A stretch of 64,000 bases of DNA. It comes from Bedellia somnulentella (taxonomy: Eukaryota; Arthropoda; Insecta; Lepidoptera; Bedelliidae). Position numbers and translations under genes: made by a program. Numbering within the stretch: position 1 is the first letter of the stretch; every line of letters starts with the position of its first letter. Under the pieces are notes generated by a model. That model was not told where the DNA came from, ran no database searches, and saw only the letters and a list, made by a program, of their open reading frames with translations. The stretch covers positions 20,034,125-20,098,124 of the forward strand of contig OY755176.1 in NCBI GenBank assembly GCA_963576735.1, in the 5' to 3' direction. Below are positions 43,827 to 52,160 of the stretch, piece by piece.

Positions 43827-44219
43827 TATGCCCGCGGCATGGAATGGTCTTAATCAAGACCAAGGAGCCCCGTGAGCGTTCACCGCCAAAGACGGGGCTC
43901 CGAGGGCAGGGGGCACGCAAATCGGTGGCTTTGTGTGTCGACTCAACTTGCCCGCGATGGGCAGGCGCTCAAGTGACTCTGAGCGTCTGCTGCAAAAAGA
44001 CAGGAAGAAAAGGGGGCTAACAGAAGTCCCCCTGAGAAGTGATGCCTTGCGGCGTTAGGTGCGTAGGGTCTGTGGTACGTATTGCCAATGGTCTAGAAAG
44101 CCCACGGACCCTACAATAAGGCACCAGTGAAGAGTCACCGTGGGGTTTTAGTCGGTAGGAGTCCGACATACCTTCGTCACTCCACCGGGTGGCGTCGGAT
44201 CCATGAGGATTTCCCCACG
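43827..44219 (+). other. E4 3' UTR
   Basis: Nearly identical to the 3' UTR of E3, including both GGTGC/GCACC clamps and the three helices. Ends 'ggatttccccacg' before the A tract. Confidence 0.7.
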
Positions 44220-44241
44220 AAAAAAAAAAAAAAAAAAAAAA

Positions 44242-44330
44242 GGTTAGGTTAGGTTAGGTTAGGTTAGGTTAGGTTAGGTTAGGTTAGGTTAGGTTAGGTT
44301 AGGTTAGGTTAGGTTAGGTTAGGTTAGGTT
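44242..44330 (+). repeat. TTAGG spacer between E4 and E5
   Basis: 89 bp of perfect telomeric repeat. Confidence 0.95.
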
Positions 44331-44410
44331 CCCCCACACGGTGCAGCCTTGTCGTGGCGTGGGGGCTCAGTAGCCCCGGACTAGCCACCCGGGGTGAAGC
44401 TAATGCACCG
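44331..44410 (+). ncRNA. HDV-like ribozyme fold at the 5' end of E5
   Basis: P2 GGTGCA with TGCACC (44404-44409); P4 CCCCGG with CCGGGG is perfect; joining segment CTAA. All helices are Watson-Crick. Confidence 0.75.
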
Positions 44411-45127
44411 AGGTGGCGTCGCTCCCAGTATCCCTCTTATTAGGAGAGGGGACAGGGGAAGCGACGCAGATCGTAACCCCAGCAACAGTTGTAGCCGCTG
44501 TTGCTGGGACCGAGGGCCTTGCCGTCACCGGCAGGTCGCGAGGAGTCAACCTCTATAAAAAATCGGAGGAGAAAACCTCGTTAAAAATCATGGGGTGGGT
44601 TGCTCCCGTTTTCCTTTCGAGGTGTAGAGAGGGAACGGGAGCAAGAGGGGAACTCGTAACCCTGGCAGTATTGCACTACCAGGGCCGAGGGTCTTGCCGT
44701 GGTGTAGGCTTGACCGCGAGGAGTAAACCTCTATAAAAAATCGGAAGAGGAGTAAACCTTCCGCAAAAATCCGAGGACAAAACCTCGTTAAAAAATCCGT
44801 GAGGTGGTGGGCTGCGACCGGCGGGTTGCAGTCTGCTACTCCGCAAGGAGAACCTCGAGGGGGCGGGCGTTTGGAACGTGTGGCCCAAGCGTCTGCGGTG
44901 CTGAGGAAGCACAAGGGGCAGTGGGGGACTTCAAGTCCCCCGAGATGGACGCCGAGAGGCGTGGTGCGCGGGATTGGAGGTAGACTGCCACGGGCGTTCC
45001 CACCAATCCCGCATCAAAGCACCGAAGAAGGCCACCGTGGGGTTTTAGTCGGTAAGAGTCCGACATACCTTCGTCACCCCGCCGGGTGACGTCGGATCCA
45101 TGAGGATTTCCCCACGACAAAAAAAAA
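44331..45127 (+). mobile_element. E5: short non-autonomous telomeric retroposon
   Basis: 797 bp, close to E2 over the first 600 bases, with the same hairpin-rich middle (CCCAGCAACAG/CTGTTGCTGGG is perfect here). The outer 3' helix is a different sequence: GCGGGATTGG 44968-44977 with CCAATCCCGC 45003-45012. Then GTCGG/CCGAC (45048-45064) and GTCACCC/GGGTGAC. The A tract is only nine bases (45119-45127), preceded by 'cgac'. No ORF. Confidence 0.85.
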
Positions 45128-45196
45128 GGTTAGGTTAGGTTAGGTTAGGTTAGGTTAGGTTAGGTTAGGTTAGGTTAGGTTAGGTTAGGTTAGGTT
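45128..45196 (+). repeat. TTAGG spacer between E5 and E6
   Basis: 69 bp of perfect telomeric repeat. Confidence 0.95.
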
Positions 45197-45276
45197 CCCC
45201 CACATGGTACAGCCTTGTCGTGGCGTGGGGGCTCAGTAGCCTCGGGCAATCCAGCCCGGGGTGAAGCTAATGTACC
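45197..45276 (+). ncRNA. HDV-like ribozyme fold at the 5' end of E6
   Basis: P2 GGTACA with TGTACC (45271-45276), the same compensated pair as E4; J1/2 reads AT instead of AC; P4 CCTCGG with CCGGGG; joining segment CTAA. Confidence 0.8.
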
Positions 45277-45649
45277 GAGAGCCCGCTTCTCTCCTCTGCT
45301 TCCAGAGCGAGCAGTAAGTGGCCGGGAAGTCGTGGCACATTCTGATGTGCACGGCTTAGCCCCAGCGTTTGTCCACATTGGGCGGCTGGGGCGGGTGTTA
45401 GAACCTGGCGTCTGTGTCGCATCGGTCGGCCAGGTTCTGTCTTTGTGGGGCGGCAGTGTCTTCAAGATACTGCCGGCCAACCCGTAAGCCTACTTCGGTG
45501 GGAACGGGGGCTCAGGCCACTGAGGTCTGGGCTGCGAGGAAGAAAACCTCTATAAAAAATTACCCTAATCCCAAGGTCGGCGTGCCGAGGGGATGAATGT
45601 CTGGAGGGGGTCCAGTGCCTAGCGCAGGGGAAGGGGGGTTTAGCTCGAT

Positions 45650-45794
45650 GGTAGGCCGAGGGTAAAACCGCCTACCAATACTTAAAATGGATAAATCGGC
45701 AAGTTTTAAAAAGTATACCCAGGTGGGTCCCCGAAAGGGGGAATCCCACCCTTCCGTTTCGGCGGAAGGCAGCCCCACGTACTCTGGGGGGGGC
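45650..45794 (+). promoter_or_regulatory. Covarying hairpins around the ORF1 start, E6
   Basis: H0 GGTAGG/CCTACC. HA GGTGGG 45722-45727 with CCCACC 45745-45750, enclosing CCCC-GAAA-GGGG 45729-45740. HB CCTTCCG 45750-45756 with CGGAAGG 45763-45769. HC CCCCA 45773-45777 with TGGGG 45785-45789. Confidence 0.7.
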
Positions 45795-47942
45795 AAAAAC
45801 TGCCTCGCAGGCTCTTCTTCTAAGAGTCTGCGTCACAACAACGACCACGGCTTTGATATAACGGATACCGAGAATGCGAACAATTTGGACTTTCCCTATA
45901 TGGGAAGCATAGAGGATGTTGACCAGGCCTCTGGAACTGACTTGGGCGGTGTTGAGTCTGATGAATACTACAACACGCCGGCGACAGGACAGAGTACGCG
46001 GTGTAACTCTGAGTGCAGAAAGCGGACATGGGATGGTGACGATTCATGCCCATCAGATTCTGACACAAGCAGAGACGTCGTGACCAGTAATACTCCCTCA
46101 AAACGAGGAAGAGGGCGACCACCAACAACGGGGAAATTTATCGGAGTTGGACGAGCTAGAGCTGAGCTAGCAGCTGCGAAGCGTGAAGAATTCCTGCTTC
46201 AGAAACAAAAGGAAAAAGAGGATATTTCCAATAAAATGGAAAATATTAATAAGAGAAAGGAAAGAACCCGGACAAAAAATGTCATTGATGCGACACCAGC
46301 TGGGGATAAAATCGCTGCTGACCTAGCTAAAATAGTTAAAAGAGAAATAGACATAATCCTTGGTGTGGCAAATAGGTCAAGGAATCTAAAGGGTACATTT
46401 GTAAGGGATCTTCAAAATGCTGCTCAATCAATCAGCGATGCATCTGAGGCTCTTTTAGGAAGAACTTCTTCCGAAGAAGTTAAAAAGCTTCAAGAAGATA
46501 ATTCTAGACTTCGAGAAGAACTCAAAAATATCAGAGAATTTCACGACCAGGAACAAGCTTCTCTACGCTCCGAACTGGTTGCTCTAAGAGATGAAATTAG
46601 GGGCAAACGTACAAACCCTGAGCCCTTAGGGAGTGAGGATTTTATTCGTTCTGTCATGGTACAGGTTGGTACTATGATGAACGCTCGGCTTGAGGCATTA
46701 GAGGAACGTCTTCTCCCGAGAAAAAATATACGCCCGCCACTGGCAGCGGACAAAAGGTCTGCCAATATGCAAAATCCTGCAGCTAAACCTACACTAGCAA
46801 GGAAAGCTGTTGCTACAGTGGAGGCTACCACAGGAAAGGGTAAAGGCAAAGGGAAGGGGAAAAGCAGTGGGAAAACCGCCACCATCCAAACTATTCAAGC
46901 TCCTTTCTCCCAACCTACACCGAAAAGTGTTGGCAAATCAGGTTCTACACCACAACCGATCGCTAGCACTTCCGCTGAAACTCAAGTTGAGTCATGGGCC
47001 ACAGTCGTACGCCGTGGCAAAAAGACGAAAGGTGTCAAGACGACTCAAGCAGCACCTCAACCAAAAACCAAAGTGATAGCTGTCAAAAAGTTGCGCACCC
47101 CTCGAACGGCAGCAGTTGTAATCACGCTAGAGCAGAGTGCAAAGGAAAAAGGTGTCACATACAAAACGGTGATGACTGAGGCTAGAGAAAAGCTCGATTT
47201 GCCAAACCTCGGAATCGAAGGAGTTCGAATGAGAACTGGAATCACTGGTGCTAGGAAAATAGAACTACCAGCTTCTCAAACGGACAAGGCGGACGCATTA
47301 GCCAAAAAGCTTCGTGAAATATTCCCAGAGAATATTGCTCGGATCTCTCGGCCTATGAAATGTGCCGAATTGCGCATAACGGGATTGGATGACTCCGTTA
47401 CTCCCGTAGAAGTGGCAGATGCAGTTGGCAGAGACGGAGGGTGCTCGGCAACCGATGTCTCTGTTGGAAATATTGTAGAGGCCCCGCGAGCTCTAGGATC
47501 TGTTTGGGTTCGCTGTCCTGTAGAGGCAGCCAAAAAATTGACCAAATCAAAATCAATTTTAGTAGGGTGGTCTCAGGCACGTGTTCATCTTCTTCCCCAG
47601 CGGGAACTCAGATGTTACAAATGCCTCCTGGTTGGACATGTTGGGGTGAACTGCACATCTGACACCGACCGTAGCAACACATGTTTCCGCTGCGGCCAAC
47701 AGGGGCATAAAGCCAACACATGTCGTAGCCAGCCATCGTGCTTGGTTTGTAAGGACAGCGCTAGATCAGCTGACCACAGAATAGGAGCTAAATCCTGCCT
47801 TGCCACTAAAAAAGGCAGTCGAAAAGCCAAGCAGAGTGAGAACGTTTCAAATAAAGCTCACCAATCTGCGTCCACCACACGGCAACCTATTGTTTTAGTG
47901 GAGCGAATGGAAGAAGGGGAACCCATAGCCGTCGCTGATTGA
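45687..47942 (+). CDS. E6 ORF1, intact SART-type gag-like protein
   Basis: 751 residues, the longest ORF1 here. Start MDKSASFKKYTQVGPRKGE (type B N-terminus), YSGGG near 35. AT-hook-like KRGRGRPPTTGKFIGVGRAR near 137. A Lys/Glu-rich extension and coiled coil (VKKLQEDNSRLREELKNIRE) near 270-310. KGKGKGKGKSS near 393, ESWATVVRRGKK near 433, then an RRM-like region and zinc knuckles CYKCLLVGHVGVNC (about 642), CFRCGQQGHKANTC (about 664), CLVC...HRIGAKSC (about 685). It ends TGA at 47940-47942, whose A is the first base of the ORF2 ATG. Confidence 0.9.
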   Translation: MDKSASFKKYTQVGPRKGESHPSVSAEGSPTYSGGGKNCLAGSSSKSLRHNNDHGFDITDTENANNLDFPYMGSIEDVDQASGTDLGGVESDEYYNTPATGQSTRCNSECRKRTWDGDDSCPSDSDTSRDVVTSNTPSKRGRGRPPTTGKFIGVGRARAELAAAKREEFLLQKQKEKEDISNKMENINKRKERTRTKNVIDATPAGDKIAADLAKIVKREIDIILGVANRSRNLKGTFVRDLQNAAQSISDASEALLGRTSSEEVKKLQEDNSRLREELKNIREFHDQEQASLRSELVALRDEIRGKRTNPEPLGSEDFIRSVMVQVGTMMNARLEALEERLLPRKNIRPPLAADKRSANMQNPAAKPTLARKAVATVEATTGKGKGKGKGKSSGKTATIQTIQAPFSQPTPKSVGKSGSTPQPIASTSAETQVESWATVVRRGKKTKGVKTTQAAPQPKTKVIAVKKLRTPRTAAVVITLEQSAKEKGVTYKTVMTEAREKLDLPNLGIEGVRMRTGITGARKIELPASQTDKADALAKKLREIFPENIARISRPMKCAELRITGLDDSVTPVEVADAVGRDGGCSATDVSVGNIVEAPRALGSVWVRCPVEAAKKLTKSKSILVGWSQARVHLLPQRELRCYKCLLVGHVGVNCTSDTDRSNTCFRCGQQGHKANTCRSQPSCLVCKDSARSADHRIGAKSCLATKKGSRKAKQSENVSNKAHQSASTTRQPIVLVERMEEGEPIAVAD

Positions 47943-50900
47943 TGGCTATGAGGTTACTTCAGGTGAACCTCAACCACTGCGCCACTGCTCAGGATCTGTT
48001 TTTCCAGAGTATGGCGGAGTGGTTGATACAAATAGGGGTGGTCTCGGAGCCATATTTTGTTCCTACGGGGGTAAATTGGGTGTCGGACCTAAATGGAGTG
48101 GCGGCTATAACCGTCAGCAGCTCGTCGGGACTGCTGTTGGAGGAGGTGACTCGGGGCCGGGGTTTCGTCGCGGCTCGTGTGGGGGAGATTGTTGTCTTCT
48201 CAATCTATTTCTCCCCAAACGAGCCGCTCTCCGTCTTCGAAGAGTTCCTTGAGGAGCTGGAAGCAGCAGTCCTGCAACGTCGCCCACGCCAAGTATTGGT
48301 CGCTGGAGACTTCAATGCCAAATCCGTGGCATGGGGTTCTCCGGCGACAGAAGCTTTCGGTGAGGCGGTAATGGAATGGGCGACGGCCACGGGAGTGTCC
48401 GTGGCCAACAGAGGTTCGACACCTACATGCGTTCGGCATAACGGGAGTTCGATTGTCGACTTGACCTTCGCAACTCCCGGTCTCTGGGCCCTAATCAGGG
48501 GCTGGAGGGTAGTCACGGACGTGGAGTCATACTCGGATCACCGATACATCCGGTTCGACATCTCCACGTCCCAACCGGCCACCGTGTCAGGTGGACCTTC
48601 GGCAAATGGGGGACCAAGATGGGCCCTCAAAAAACTGGACAAAGAGCTGATGGAGGAAGCGGCTATTGTCCAGTCCTGGATGTCGGCACCGCCTGATACT
48701 GCCGATAACATCAGTGCCGAGGTGAGCTGGTTTCGTGAAGCCCTCACAGAGATATGCGACGCATCGATGCCCCGCGTGGGACCAATGGTTCCGAGACGCC
48801 AAGTGCACTGGTGGTCCGCCGATATTGCTCGCCTTCGTCAAGCGAGCATCGTGGCGCGCCGCCGGTGCAAAAGACAGCGAAGAAGAAGACCTCGGGACGA
48901 GGCCGAGGAAAACCGCCGCGTGGAGGTATTCCGCGAAGCGAGAAAGGCCCTGAAGATTGCCATAATCAGGGCCAAAGAAGCTTCAAGGAGGGAAGTGCAG
49001 GAGGCTTTAGATAATGACCCATGGGGGCGCCCCTACAGGGTGGCTCGGCAAAAGCTGCGCCCCTGGGCGCCTCCGCTCACAATAAGCCTCCAGACCCACG
49101 TGGTGGAAGACGTGGTCTCGGCCTTGTTCCCGGCCAGGGGGGCGCTTCAGCCCCCCGTGATGTCTGAAGAGCGACAGCCCTCGGGGGACGATCTCATGGT
49201 CCCCGAGGTAACCGAACCAGAGTTGGCGGTGGCCATAGAGCGCCTCAAAAGGAAGAAAACGGCCCCGGGACTGGATGGGATTCCGGGGCAGGCATGGGTA
49301 GTGGCGCTCAAGCCCTTCCTGCAGGAGAGATTTCGGGGCCTAGTCACCACGTGCCTGGAACAAGGTATTTTTCCAGAGCCGTGGAAGACGGGCAAACTCG
49401 TTTTGTTGCGGAAGGAAGGGCGCCCCGCCGACTCTGTAGAACCCTCCTCTTTTCGACCAATTGTGTTGCTCGACGAGGCGGGCAAACTGATGGAGAGAGT
49501 GGTTTCTGCCCGAATCGTCGGGCACCTGGAGGGAGCTGGTCCGAATCTTTCGGATCAGCAGTTCGGTTTCCGGCGCTGTCGCTCGACTGTGCATGCGGTT
49601 CTGCGGGTCCGCTCAATAGCGGACGAGGCGGTCTCCCAGGGCGAGGTGGTGTTGGCGGTATCGCTCGATATAAAAAACGCCTTCAACACCATGCCCTGGT
49701 CTTGCATTGTGGAGGCACTTAAATATCACAACGTGCCTCCCTACTTAATGAGGATACTCGAGTCGTACCTCTCGGACCGGTTCATCACATACCCGGTTCG
49801 GGAGGGGTGGGGTCGCCGCGAAATGTCTTGCGGTGTTCCACAGGGTTCAGTCTTGGGCCCACTCCTGTGGAACATCGGTTACGACTGGGTCTTACGCGGC
49901 GCCAACCTCTGGGGTGTCCAACTTACCTGTTACGCAGATGACACCCTAGTGACGGCTCGAGGCAAGACTTACAGAGAGGCCGCCATACGCGGAACTGCGG
50001 GAGTGGCGCACGTGGTGCGTAGGATTAGGTTGTTGGGTCTTGAAGTGGCCCTGAATAAGTCCGAGGCCATGTGGTTCCATGGCGCTCGGAATCGTCCGCC
50101 GGTCGGTGAATCCGCCATCGTTGTGGGTGGCGTGAGGATTGCCGTCGAGTCTACGCTGAATTACCTCGGTCTATTACTCGACGGCCGTTGGACGTTCCGC
50201 GCTCACTTCGAGCGTTTGGGGCCCCGGTTGATGGTTGCGGCAGCTGCGCTTTGCAGACTTCTGCCCAACCTTGGGGGCCCCAGGAGCGCGTGCAGGCAGC
50301 TCTACATGGGGGTCGTACGGTCCATGGCCATGTACGGCTCCCCAGTATGGGCGGACGCCCTGCAGGGGTCAAACGCGGCGCTACTTCACGCGCCGCAGCG
50401 ACTGATGGCTGCCAGGGCGTCAAGAGGCTACCGGACGGTGTCTCGAGAGGCTGCCTGCCTAATGGCGGGTTCAATGCCGTGGGAGTTGGATGCAAAAGTA
50501 CTTGCTTCAACCTTCCACTGGCGGGAACAACGGCGGACGCAGGGCCACTGGCCCACGGATCGGGAAACAGCGGCCTACAAGCAGCAAGAAGAGGCCGCTG
50601 CCCTCGACGCTTGGGCACTGAGGCTGGGTCAGCCTAGTGCGGGGCACAAGACGGTGGAAGCCATCCTCCCCGTCTTTACGCAGTGGTTGCAACGGGAGCA
50701 CGGAGCTCTGAGCTTCCGGCTGACACAGGTCCTTTCCGGGCATGGATGCTTTGGTAAGTACCTGTGGCGGCTGGGCAAAGAGCAGGCTGCTCGGTGCCAC
50801 CACTGTGTAAATTGCCCCGAAGACACAGCGAAGCACACACTTGTGGAGTGCCCAGCGTGGGATCTGGAGAGGGCAACACTCCGGGCGGCTATCGGCCCGG

Positions 50901-51073
50901 ATCTCTCTCTGCCAGCCGTTGTTGCGGCAATGGTGGAGAGACCCGATGCGTGGGCTGCGGCGGCCTCCTTTTGCGAACGAGTCATGCTTGCAAAGGAGGC
51001 CGCCGAACGAGAGAGAGAGTTGGCGGACCCCACTGGAAGGGGCCGTCGTCGCCGCGGTGCTAGGAACCCTTGA
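47942..51073 (+). CDS. E6 ORF2, intact endonuclease-reverse transcriptase
   Basis: 1043 residues from the ATG at 47942 (TGATG overlap; an upstream in-frame TTG is not needed). Same domain order as E4 ORF2: AGDFNAKS, SDHRYIRF, TAPGLDGIPG, LDIKNAFNTMPW, GVPQGSVLGPLLWN, YADDTLV, and C-terminal CHHCVNCPEDTAKHTLVECP. All catalytic motifs are present. The second half, from the GVPQG motif onward, is almost identical to E3/E4 while the first half is clearly diverged, pointing to recombination within the family. Confidence 0.9.
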   Translation: MAMRLLQVNLNHCATAQDLFFQSMAEWLIQIGVVSEPYFVPTGVNWVSDLNGVAAITVSSSSGLLLEEVTRGRGFVAARVGEIVVFSIYFSPNEPLSVFEEFLEELEAAVLQRRPRQVLVAGDFNAKSVAWGSPATEAFGEAVMEWATATGVSVANRGSTPTCVRHNGSSIVDLTFATPGLWALIRGWRVVTDVESYSDHRYIRFDISTSQPATVSGGPSANGGPRWALKKLDKELMEEAAIVQSWMSAPPDTADNISAEVSWFREALTEICDASMPRVGPMVPRRQVHWWSADIARLRQASIVARRRCKRQRRRRPRDEAEENRRVEVFREARKALKIAIIRAKEASRREVQEALDNDPWGRPYRVARQKLRPWAPPLTISLQTHVVEDVVSALFPARGALQPPVMSEERQPSGDDLMVPEVTEPELAVAIERLKRKKTAPGLDGIPGQAWVVALKPFLQERFRGLVTTCLEQGIFPEPWKTGKLVLLRKEGRPADSVEPSSFRPIVLLDEAGKLMERVVSARIVGHLEGAGPNLSDQQFGFRRCRSTVHAVLRVRSIADEAVSQGEVVLAVSLDIKNAFNTMPWSCIVEALKYHNVPPYLMRILESYLSDRFITYPVREGWGRREMSCGVPQGSVLGPLLWNIGYDWVLRGANLWGVQLTCYADDTLVTARGKTYREAAIRGTAGVAHVVRRIRLLGLEVALNKSEAMWFHGARNRPPVGESAIVVGGVRIAVESTLNYLGLLLDGRWTFRAHFERLGPRLMVAAAALCRLLPNLGGPRSACRQLYMGVVRSMAMYGSPVWADALQGSNAALLHAPQRLMAARASRGYRTVSREAACLMAGSMPWELDAKVLASTFHWREQRRTQGHWPTDRETAAYKQQEEAAALDAWALRLGQPSAGHKTVEAILPVFTQWLQREHGALSFRLTQVLSGHGCFGKYLWRLGKEQAARCHHCVNCPEDTAKHTLVECPAWDLERATLRAAIGPDLSLPAVVAAMVERPDAWAAAASFCERVMLAKEAAERERELADPTGRGRRRRGARNP

Positions 51074-51468
51074 TGCACCGCGGCCTTTGTAGGGTCTTCT
51101 AAGACCACGGAGCCCCCATAGCGTGCGTCGCCGAAAGGGGGGCTCCATGGGCAGGAGGCGCGCAAAGGGGGATATTTGCGCGCTACCAAACCCTGCCTGA
51201 GATGAAGCGGACGCTCAGGTGGCCCTGAGCGCCCGCTACAAATAAGAAGTGATAACAAGGGGGGGTGCACTGAACACCCTCCTGAGAAGGTACGCCATGC
51301 GGCGTAGGTGCAAGGGGTCCGAGGAATATTACCTCCGGTGAAGTCTTCAAGGACCCCTAACACAGGTATGCACCGAGAAGGGCCACCGTGGGGTTTTAGT
51401 CAGTATGAGTCTGACATATCCCCGTCGCAACCCCCATGCGGCGGGGAATCCATGAGGATTTCCCCACG
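51074..51468 (+). other. E6 3' UTR
   Basis: 395 bases ending 'gaggatttccccacg'. The outer helix, the CAG/CTG-type hairpin and the long GC hairpin (51420-51446) all differ from E3/E4 but still pair. Confidence 0.7.
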
Positions 51469-51508
<40 letters not shown>

Positions 51509-51510
<2 letters not shown>

Positions 51511-51566
51511 TTAGGTTAGGTTAGGTTAGGTTAGGTTAGGTTAGGTTAGGTTAGGTTAGGTTAGGT
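51509..51566 (+). repeat. TTAGG spacer between E6 and E7
   Basis: 58 bp of telomeric repeat ending TTAGGT; the usual second T before the C run is absent and two extra Cs are present. Confidence 0.95.
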
Positions 51567-51568
51567 CC

Positions 51569-51650
51569 CCCCCACACGGTGCAGCCTTGTCGTGGCGTGG
51601 GGGCTCAGTAGCCCCGGGCAATCCAGTCCGGGGTGAAGCCAATGGCATCG
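51569..51650 (+). ncRNA. HDV-like ribozyme fold at the 5' end of E7
   Basis: P1 starts at the third C of a C7 run. P2 CGGTGC with GCATCG (51645-51650) includes one G-U pair; P4 CCCCGG with CCGGGG is perfect; joining segment CCAA as in E1. The two extra Cs upstream would lie outside the fold. Confidence 0.75.
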
Positions 51651-52010
51651 AGGTGGGTCCGCTTCTCTCCTCTGCTTCCAGAGGTAGCAGTAAGTGGACG
51701 AGAAGTCATTGCACTTCATGTGCTTGGCTTATCGAGTAGTCTTTCCCGCATCGGGTTAATTTAGTGGAGTGTAGCCCCGGCGTCTGTCTCACATTGAGCG
51801 GCCTGGTGGTTAGGGGGCGGCAGTTTCTTTACGTCACTGTCGGCCAACCCGTAAACTTACTTGTAAGAACGGGGGCTCAGGCCACTGAGGTCTGAGCCGC
51901 GAGGAAGAAAACCTCTATAAAAAATTACCCTAATCCCAAGGTCAGCGTGCCGAGGGGATGAATGGCTGGGAGGAACCCAGTGCCAAGCGCGGGGGGAGGG
52001 TATGCTCGAT

Positions 52011-52160
52011 GGTAGGCCGAGGGTAAAATTGCCTACCAAAAAAATTATGATGAGTGAAAATATACAGTTTTTACCCCAGGAGGGTACCACCGGCCCCGTC
52101 GGTGGAGAATCCCTCCCTGTATCTTCGGATGCAGGCAGCCCCTCGTATTCTGGGGGGGGC
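52011..52160 (+). promoter_or_regulatory. Covarying hairpins around the ORF1 start, E7
   Basis: H0 GGTAGG 52011-52016 with CCTACC 52032-52037. HA GGAGGG 52079-52084 with CCCTCC 52111-52116, inner CCACCG/CGGTGG. HB CTGTATC 52117-52123 with GATGCAG 52128-52134, loop TTCG. HC GCCCC 52138-52142 with GGGGC 52156-52160. HB has U-G swapped to other pairs relative to E1 and E4. Confidence 0.7.

Larger units (their letters stand above)
36405..44241 (+). mobile_element. E4: SART-type telomeric LINE with nested LINE in ORF1
   Basis: 7.8 kb because of a 1.67-kb foreign insertion (38278-39951). Without it the length is about 6.2 kb, as in E3. ORF2 is open and probably translatable. The A tract is 44220-44241. 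3' helices: GTAGGGTC 44063-44070 with GACCCTAC 44107-44114; GTCGG 44151-44155 with CCGAC 44163-44167; GTCACTC 44176-44182 with GGGTGGC 44187-44193. Confidence 0.95.
45197..51508 (+). mobile_element. E6: intact full-length SART-type telomeric LINE
   Basis: 6.3 kb with both ORFs open and a 40-base A tract (51469-51508), the longest in the array. 5' UTR 45277-45686 similar to E3/E4. 3' helices: AGGGGTCC 51313-51320 with GGACCCCT 51351-51358, clamp GGTGC/GCACC; GTCAG 51399-51403 with CTGAC 51411-51415; CCCCGTCGCA with TGCGGCGGGG (51420-51446). A good candidate for an active copy. Confidence 0.95.
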
